Shown here in pieces: positions 24,153 to 28,784 of a DNA stretch of 28,784 nt. The number at the start of each line of letters is the position of its first letter. Positions within the stretch are counted from its first letter, which is position 1. The translations under genes were made by a program, and so were the position numbers. The stretch spans positions 1-28,784 of the forward strand of contig CAKPKI010000006.1 of NCBI GenBank assembly GCA_934167135.1. Direction: 5' to 3'. Source of the DNA: an uncultured Clostridia bacterium. Lineage in GTDB: Bacteria > Bacillota > Clostridia > TANB77 > CAG-508. Below the pieces are notes generated by a model. It saw only the letters and a program-made list of their open reading frames with translations, was not told where the DNA came from and searched no databases.

Positions 24153-24195
24153 GAGGGAAAACTTATAAAGTTTTTTCCTCTAGCTTTTTTGTTTT
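24153..24195 (+). terminator. Terminator of the rpoB-rpoC operon
   Basis: GAGGGAAAACTT (24153-24164) pairs with AAGTTTTTTCCTC (24168-24180) with one bulged T, one G-U pair and a 3-base loop, followed by TAGCTTTTTTGTTTT. It lies 24 bases after the rpoC stop. Confidence 0.85.
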
Positions 24196-24271
24196 ATATA
24201 AAAGACTTGAAAAAATTATTATCTAATAACAGTGAACTATAAGGAAAATCGTTGAGGAATGTGCGAAATCA

Positions 24272-24300
24272 TTGAAAATTCAAGGGAAATATGATATAAT
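24272..24300 (+). promoter_or_regulatory. Promoter of the RtcB-like/phosphatase operon
   Basis: TTGAAA (24272-24277), a 17-base spacer and TATAAT (24295-24300) with the TGA extension (24292-24294). It is one of the best promoter matches in the window. The surrounding 19 bases almost repeat those at 9590-9608. Confidence 0.8.
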
Positions 24301-24334
24301 ATTCATTATTAGATATAACAGAGAGGAGCTTTAA

Positions 24335-25555
24335 ATGATAATAAATTTTTCGTTAAATGATAGAACGCAAAGAGAAATATTAAGACATTTAGAAACAACA
24401 TCACATTTATTAAGTAAAGTAGGAACAAAACTATCTGGTAAACAAAAAGAAAGTATAATATATGCGATGCCAGATTTAGGTATAGCACAAAATGGAACAA
24501 GGATGTTAGGAGGATTTTATACTGGTGCATGTTATACTTGGGATTCTGATGTTCCTTTTGTTCCAGTTGATACCACAGTTAATGTTTGTGGAACAGCAGT
24601 TTATAGATTAAAAAGAAGAATTACGACACAAGAATTTAAGAAAAGATTAGATGATGTAATGAAAAATAGAGAAACATATCTAGAATATGCTAAATCACAT
24701 TTACCATTTCAAATATTAAATTCTATTGATATAAATGATGAAAAAAAGTTTTTTTGGAATTATAATGTGGGCAATCATTTTGCTATACTTGCAGAACAAA
24801 ATGAAGGGAATTTAGAATTGCCAGCAGGACAATATATGATAGTACATGCATCTGCAATAGAATTAAAGAAAGATAATTTAAAGTATGGATTATATCCTGT
24901 ACCAGGAAATTGGTATTACGATGATATTCAAACAGAATATGATACAGAAAGTAATAGATATTTAAGATATATTTATGGAGAAAAAGCAGTCAAGTTTAAT
25001 CAACTAGCACAATTATTGCAAACAATAAATAAAGATAGAAATAGATATTTTTGCAAAAAGGTTTTAGGAGAAATAGTTGATGAAGAAATAATTAATCTAA
25101 GTCATTATGGTATGCCTACTAATAATGCTGTATGTATAGGTTGTCAATGGGAACAAGAAAATTTTACTTTATTAACAGCTCCTGGGAATGCTATATTTTT
25201 AGTTCATCCAGACATATCTTCAAATAATACGATACAATTATGTGAAAAAAATATAACTTTAACACCACATGGATGTGGAGTTAGGTTAAATAATGATACA
25301 GATAGGATTAATTATTCAAATGCTGGAATTGAGATAGGTGGAAAATTTTTTAAGAAAGGACAAAGTATAAATATAGGAAATGATGTTTTGGTAAGAACAT
25401 CTAATATGAGTTCAAAACAATTACAAGAACATATAGATAGCATTATTAAAATATGCCCTGGAACAATATATGGGCAAATGCATCAATTATTTGCTAGAAC
25501 TAAATATGGAGACTTTGATTATACAAATAGAGATAAAAATTTAGAAGAAAAATAG
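24335..25555 (+). CDS. Highly divergent RtcB-like (RNA ligase fold) protein
   Basis: A 406-aa protein whose order of motifs follows the RtcB RNA ligase family, which joins 2',3'-cyclic or 3'-phosphate ends to 5'-OH ends using GTP and manganese. Correspondences that I see: AMPDLGIAQNGTRMLGG (44-60) for MPDxHxGxGxxxG; VPVDTTVNVCGTAVYRL (76-92) for the VGxDIGCGM loop, keeping Cys85 but with no aspartate three residues before it; GNHFAIL (146-152, His148) for GGNHFIE; MIVHAS (168-173, His171); a DRNRYF stretch (234-239) for the conserved ANR; HYGMP (257-261) for HRKGA; LLTAPGNAIFLV for IPGSMG; and TPHGCGV (310-316, His312) for HGAGR, whose histidine carries GMP in RtcB. It is shorter than typical RtcB (about 480 aa). 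The ATG has GAGAGGAG upstream. Catalysis is not assured. No family search was run. Confidence 0.65.
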   Translation: MIINFSLNDRTQREILRHLETTSHLLSKVGTKLSGKQKESIIYAMPDLGIAQNGTRMLGGFYTGACYTWDSDVPFVPVDTTVNVCGTAVYRLKRRITTQEFKKRLDDVMKNRETYLEYAKSHLPFQILNSIDINDEKKFFWNYNVGNHFAILAEQNEGNLELPAGQYMIVHASAIELKKDNLKYGLYPVPGNWYYDDIQTEYDTESNRYLRYIYGEKAVKFNQLAQLLQTINKDRNRYFCKKVLGEIVDEEIINLSHYGMPTNNAVCIGCQWEQENFTLLTAPGNAIFLVHPDISSNNTIQLCEKNITLTPHGCGVRLNNDTDRINYSNAGIEIGGKFFKKGQSINIGNDVLVRTSNMSSKQLQEHIDSIIKICPGTIYGQMHQLFARTKYGDFDYTNRDKNLEEK

Positions 25556-25577
25556 GAAGTTATTATAAGGAGGAATT

Positions 25578-26168
25578 ATGCCAAAATTAATGTTTATAAG
25601 ACATGCAGAAACAGATTTTAATAGAGCTGGTGTATTTGCAGGGAGAACAGATTGTAATATAACACAAGAAGGGTTTGAAAAAGCTCAAAAGTTATTGCAT
25701 GAGGCTGAAAAAAATTTTGATTACATATATTGTTCTCCTTTAAAACGAACGATGCAAACTTTAAAAGCTATTATACCAGAAAGAATACCAATTGTTGATG
25801 AAAGAATAATCGAGATTTCTATTGGAGAATGGGAAGGAAAAAAGAAAGACTCATTTGATAAAGATTTAGTCGCTTTATATAGAGCTGGGCAGTATACTCC
25901 GCCAGGTGCAGAAACTTCATCACAAGTTGATAAAAGAGTTTGTAATTTTATAGAAAGTCTATTTGATACATATAAGAATGATGAAAAAATTTTAATAATA
26001 ACTCATAATGGTGTTATGCGTTCTATAAAAAGAAATTTTGTGAAAGATTATAGAAATATAATGTCAAAAAACTTAGGGAGTATTGAATTAACAGAAAAAA
26101 ATTTAGAATATTATAAACAAAAAAGGGAAAAGTGTAGGATTAAAAATAATTTGAATATGGAATTGTAA
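25578..26168 (+). CDS. Histidine phosphatase (phosphoglycerate mutase-like) family protein
   Basis: A 196-aa member of the histidine phosphatase superfamily, branch 1. The phospho-accepting histidine is His9 in FIRHAET, Arg57 lies in CSPLKRTMQT, an acid residue falls in SIGEWEGKK (Glu84 or Glu86), and the second catalytic histidine is His143 in IITHNGVMR. Branch members act on sugar phosphates, cobalamin intermediates (CobC) or other phosphoesters; the fold alone does not give the substrate. ATG 25578 has AAGGAGG and follows the RtcB-like gene by 22 bases with no terminator, so the two are cotranscribed. Whether it acts on an RNA-repair intermediate is speculation from position. A terminator closes the unit. 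Confidence 0.9.
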   Translation: MPKLMFIRHAETDFNRAGVFAGRTDCNITQEGFEKAQKLLHEAEKNFDYIYCSPLKRTMQTLKAIIPERIPIVDERIIEISIGEWEGKKKDSFDKDLVALYRAGQYTPPGAETSSQVDKRVCNFIESLFDTYKNDEKILIITHNGVMRSIKRNFVKDYRNIMSKNLGSIELTEKNLEYYKQKREKCRIKNNLNMEL

Positions 26169-26174
26169 AAAAAT

Positions 26175-26210
26175 AAAATACACTACATTTTAATTGGTAG
26201 TGTATTTTTT
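26175..26210. terminator. Bidirectional terminator between the phosphatase and HD genes
   Basis: AAAATACACTAC (26175-26186) and GTAGTGTATTTT (26197-26208) form a perfect 12-base stem with a 10-base loop, with T and A tracts on both sides, between convergent genes. Confidence 0.9.
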
Positions 26211-26216
26211 GTTTAA

Positions 26217-26708
26217 TTAACCAATATTTAGTTTTAATAAAGACCAATTCAATTTTTTCAACAAAGCATAAGCACAAAATCTATACCATTCTTTAAAAGC
26301 ACAAAACTTATCAACAAGAGTAACAACAAAACTTTCACGATATTGTGGCACAGACAGAGTTAAAGGCCACATATGTTTTTGGATTATATCTTTTTCTATA
26401 CTGTTTAAAGAAAACAAATTCTCAGCATTTTTTAGTGCAATTTTTGGGTGCATATGTATATGATGTTTAGGTCTAGTAAGTTTATTTTCACAATCATAGA
26501 AGAATAAATCATGTAATAAACCAGCACGTGTAGCAGAAATATAATCAAATTTTAAAAACTTACATATCAAATACGAATAATAAGAAACAGATAAACTATG
26601 TTCAAAACGAGTATAAAGATAATGATGTTTATATAAATTTAACTTTTGAAAAGAAGTATTTTTAATTATATCAGAAATTATTTCATAAAATTCGCTAGTA
26701 TATTTCAA
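26217..26708 (-). CDS. HD-domain phosphohydrolase-like protein
   Basis: A 163-aa cytoplasmic protein of the HD superfamily, whose members hydrolyse nucleotide or other phosphoesters with one or two metal ions. Metal ligands, numbered from the TTG start: His37 (RFEHSLSV), the HD pair His66-Asp67 (GLLHDLFFYD), His87-region histidines in HHIHMHP, His112 (IIQKHMWP) and Asp133 (LVDKFCAFKEW). I prefer TTG 26708 because AAAGGG lies eight bases before it. A GTG at 26717 gives three more residues, but its ribosome binding site would touch the start codon. The order H..HD..H..D is complete, so an active enzyme is likely. Substrate unknown. It is divergent from gdpP. Confidence 0.88.
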   Translation of the reverse strand: MKYTSEFYEIISDIIKNTSFQKLNLYKHHYLYTRFEHSLSVSYYSYLICKFLKFDYISATRAGLLHDLFFYDCENKLTRPKHHIHMHPKIALKNAENLFSLNSIEKDIIQKHMWPLTLSVPQYRESFVVTLVDKFCAFKEWYRFCAYALLKKLNWSLLKLNIG

Positions 26709-26744
26709 AATAATCACCCTTTCAACAAATAAAAATCTAAGAAT

Positions 26745-26753
26745 ATTATAACA
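26745..26753 (-). promoter_or_regulatory. Extended -10 promoter of the HD gene
   Basis: On the minus strand TGTTATAAT (26753-26745) has a perfect TATAAT hexamer with the TGn extension; no good -35 box. It lies about 37 bases before the TTG start and is divergent from the gdpP promoter. Confidence 0.6.
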
Positions 26754-26795
26754 TAAAATTAAGATAAAAGTAAGCGGAAAAAAATGCCAAGAAAC

Positions 26796-26824
26796 TTGAC
26801 AAAATAGCCATTTGGAAGTATACT
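26796..26824 (+). promoter_or_regulatory. Promoter of gdpP
   Basis: TTGACA (26796-26801), a 17-base spacer and TATACT (26819-26824). Transcription should start near 26831, with a leader of about 28 bases that carries AAAGGA. Confidence 0.8.
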
Positions 26825-26858
26825 AAAATAGTATAAAAAGGTAAGAAAGGAAAACCTT

Positions 26859-28784
26859 ATGTCAGGAAATAATAGAAAATTATTTGATAATTTAGTATCA
26901 AGAACAAAAATATATTTAATAATAATATTTATATTGCTAATATTAGTATCAATACTAAAACCAAACTTAATAATGCCATCATTAATAATGTTTATATTAA
27001 TATTAGGATATACATATTTTGCAAACAATAAGAGAAAAAGTGAAATATCTGAACAACTACAAGATCTAACATTAACAGTAGACTCTGCAGCAAAAAGTAG
27101 TTTAATAAACTCTCCATTTCCACTAATAATAATCGAAACAGACGGTAATGTAGTATGGAAAAGCCTAAACTTTGTTACAGAATTTTCGAATATAGATATC
27201 AACACATACATAAATGATTTAATTATAGAAATAAAATCTGAACTAGACAAAGATAAAAATAGAGAACAAAGAAGAAAATCAATAACTAAAAATATCGAAA
27301 TAGGAAAAAAGAAATATAGAGTACAATGTGAATTATCAAAAACAAAAAGAAGTGAAAGAAAAAAGATAGCAGAATATATGGCTATATTGTATTTTATAGA
27401 TGAAACAGAAAAATATGAATTAATAAAAGAAAATAAAGACAAAGACACATGTGTTGGAATAATAATGGTAGACAATTATGAAGAAGTAATGCAAAGAGTA
27501 AATGCTGAGCAAAAAACACAATTAATGGCTAGAGTTGAAAGCACAATATATGATTGGGTAAATCAAACAAATGGAATATTAGTAAAAGAAGATAGAGACA
27601 CATATGTATATATTTTTGAACATAGAAATCTTGGAAAAATAAAAGAAAACAAATGTGCTATATTGGACTCAATAAAAGACATTGTAAGAAAAGATAAAAT
27701 ACAATTAACATTAAGTATTGCAATATCAACAGAAGGAAAAACAGACAATGATATATATAAATCAGCCTCAGCTGCCATGGATGTTATATTAGGCAGAGGA
27801 GGAGACCAAGCTGTAATAAGAGAGAATGGAAAATATCAATTCTTTGGAGGTAAAGTAGAAGAAGTAGAAAAAAGAACAAAAGTAAAAGCAAGAATAGTAG
27901 CACATGCATTAGAAGAATTGATATCTGAATGTGAAAAAGTAGTTATAATGGGACATTCTAATCCAGACATAGATGCAATGGGGTCAGCATTAGGAATATA
28001 TAGAATTGCAAAAAGTTTACAAAAAGATGCTTATATAGTAACAAACAAAGAAACAGCATCAATAAAACCATTTATAGAATGTATACCAAACGAATATAAT
28101 GAAATATTAATAAATAAAGAACAAGCACTAGAAATAACAAATTCAGAATCATTATTAGTAATTGTAGATACACATAAAAAAACATATGTTGAACAACCAG
28201 AATTACTAGATAAAACAAATAAAATAGTAGTAATAGATCATCATAGAAGAAGTGCTGATTTCATAAATGAAAGTATATTAACATTTCAAGAAGTATATGC
28301 TTCTTCAGCAGCAGAATTAGTAACAGAACTAATTCAATATACGCAAACAGATGTTGAATTACCAACTATAGAAGCAGAAGCATTATATGCAGGAATAATG
28401 ATGGACACAAAAAACTTTACATTTAAAACAGGAGTAAGAACATTTGAAGCAGCTGCATACTTGCGTAGATGTGGTATAGATATAATAAAAGTTAAAAAAT
28501 GGTTCCAAAGTGATTTAGGAAGTTATAATAGAATTTCAGAAATTGTTAAAAAATCTGAAATTATACATGATACTATAGCAATAGCAGAATATGATATTCA
28601 AGAAAAAGATACAAGCTTAATTTGTGCAAAAGCGGCAGATGAATTATTAACAATAGGAAATATAACAGCATCATTTGTTTTAGGATTAATGGAAGATGGA
28701 AAAGTTTGTATAAGTGGACGTTCAATAGGTGATGTAAATGTTCAAATGATATTAGAAAAATTAGGTGGAGGAGGTCATATAACT
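26859..28784 (+). CDS. gdpP: Cyclic-di-AMP phosphodiesterase GdpP (partial, 3' end missing)
   Basis: The frame is open for 642 codons to the window edge, with no stop. GdpP is a membrane-bound enzyme that cleaves c-di-AMP to pApA and sets wall, potassium and beta-lactam responses in Bacillota. Two N-terminal membrane helices lie at about 19-35 and 41-55, then a PAS-like region, a degenerate GGDEF domain (starting near VGIIMVDNYEE, with GRGGDQ in place of GGDEF), and a DHH/DHHA1 phosphodiesterase with NPDIDAMGS (368-376), VDTH (436-439), DHHRR (460-464) and the C-terminal GGGGH (His640). By comparison with the roughly 659-aa B. subtilis protein, only about 15-20 residues are missing. ATG 26859 has AAAGGA upstream. 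In many Bacillota rplI follows, beyond the window. Confidence 0.95.
   Translation, partial: MSGNNRKLFDNLVSRTKIYLIIIFILLILVSILKPNLIMPSLIMFILILGYTYFANNKRKSEISEQLQDLTLTVDSAAKSSLINSPFPLIIIETDGNVVWKSLNFVTEFSNIDINTYINDLIIEIKSELDKDKNREQRRKSITKNIEIGKKKYRVQCELSKTKRSERKKIAEYMAILYFIDETEKYELIKENKDKDTCVGIIMVDNYEEVMQRVNAEQKTQLMARVESTIYDWVNQTNGILVKEDRDTYVYIFEHRNLGKIKENKCAILDSIKDIVRKDKIQLTLSIAISTEGKTDNDIYKSASAAMDVILGRGGDQAVIRENGKYQFFGGKVEEVEKRTKVKARIVAHALEELISECEKVVIMGHSNPDIDAMGSALGIYRIAKSLQKDAYIVTNKETASIKPFIECIPNEYNEILINKEQALEITNSESLLVIVDTHKKTYVEQPELLDKTNKIVVIDHHRRSADFINESILTFQEVYASSAAELVTELIQYTQTDVELPTIEAEALYAGIMMDTKNFTFKTGVRTFEAAAYLRRCGIDIIKVKKWFQSDLGSYNRISEIVKKSEIIHDTIAIAEYDIQEKDTSLICAKAADELLTIGNITASFVLGLMEDGKVCISGRSIGDVNVQMILEKLGGGGHIT

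Noticed and set aside
26759..27475. Long open frame on the minus strand
   Set aside because: It lies antisense to the start of gdpP, whose plus-strand frame has clear membrane, GGDEF-like and DHH motifs plus a promoter and ribosome binding site. The minus frame has low-complexity, Ile/Ser/Phe-rich translation typical of an AT-rich shadow.
1..28784. CRISPR arrays, insertion sequences, prophage genes, tRNA and rRNA genes
   Set aside because: No periodic repeats, transposase motifs, phage structural genes or cloverleaf/rRNA sequences were seen on either strand. The apparent tRNA-like GC-rich patch near 20480-20545 lacks a T-loop GTTCRA and acceptor layout.

Overview
The window is a very A+T-rich chromosomal segment of a low-GC Bacillota, most likely a Clostridia-type gut lineage. 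The grounds are AAGGAGG-type ribosome binding sites before nearly every gene, TTGACA/TATAAT and extended TGnTATAAT promoters, Bacillota-type RpoB/RpoC, and a GdpP cyclic-di-AMP phosphodiesterase. No genus is claimed. No tRNA, rRNA, CRISPR array or insertion sequence was recognised.

Layout. 1-2220: a small restriction-modification island, with the remnant of an HTH regulator, a cytosine-5 DNA methyltransferase and an overlapping HNH endonuclease, closed by a symmetric terminator. 2317-6897 (minus): a four-gene envelope/stress operon, in transcription order a solute-binding/VWA fusion, an XpaC-like membrane protein, a second membrane-anchored solute-binding protein and a TelA-family protein. 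7062-8882: two peptidoglycan genes (PgeF-type hydrolase and LD-carboxypeptidase) behind a near-leaderless promoter. 8978-10869: two orphans, a small P-loop protein and a DUF4116-like repeat protein. 11132-12853: rpsB-tsf with a structured leader and a strong hairpin between the genes. 12972-14898: exonuclease III and an AI-2E-family permease. 15166-16322: an orphan 89-aa protein, a ribbon-helix-helix protein and a small multi-drug export-type membrane protein. 16675-24128: rpoB and rpoC, separated from their usual ribosomal-protein neighbours and from each other by a 167-base spacer with strong potential RNA structure. 24335-26168: a very divergent RtcB-like protein followed by a histidine-phosphatase-family protein. 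26217-26708 (minus): an HD-domain protein. 26859-28784: gdpP, running off the right edge.

How they fit together. Much of the window is housekeeping (translation factors, RNA polymerase core, DNA repair, second-messenger turnover). The accessory material that deserves attention is the TelA/XpaC/VWA/solute-binding operon, the RtcB-like protein that keeps most active-site histidines but has a remodelled DxxCG loop, the possible RNA element between rpoB and rpoC, and the restriction-modification pair with the decayed regulator in front of it. Intrinsic terminators between convergent genes are unusually clean, so transcription units can be drawn with fair confidence.
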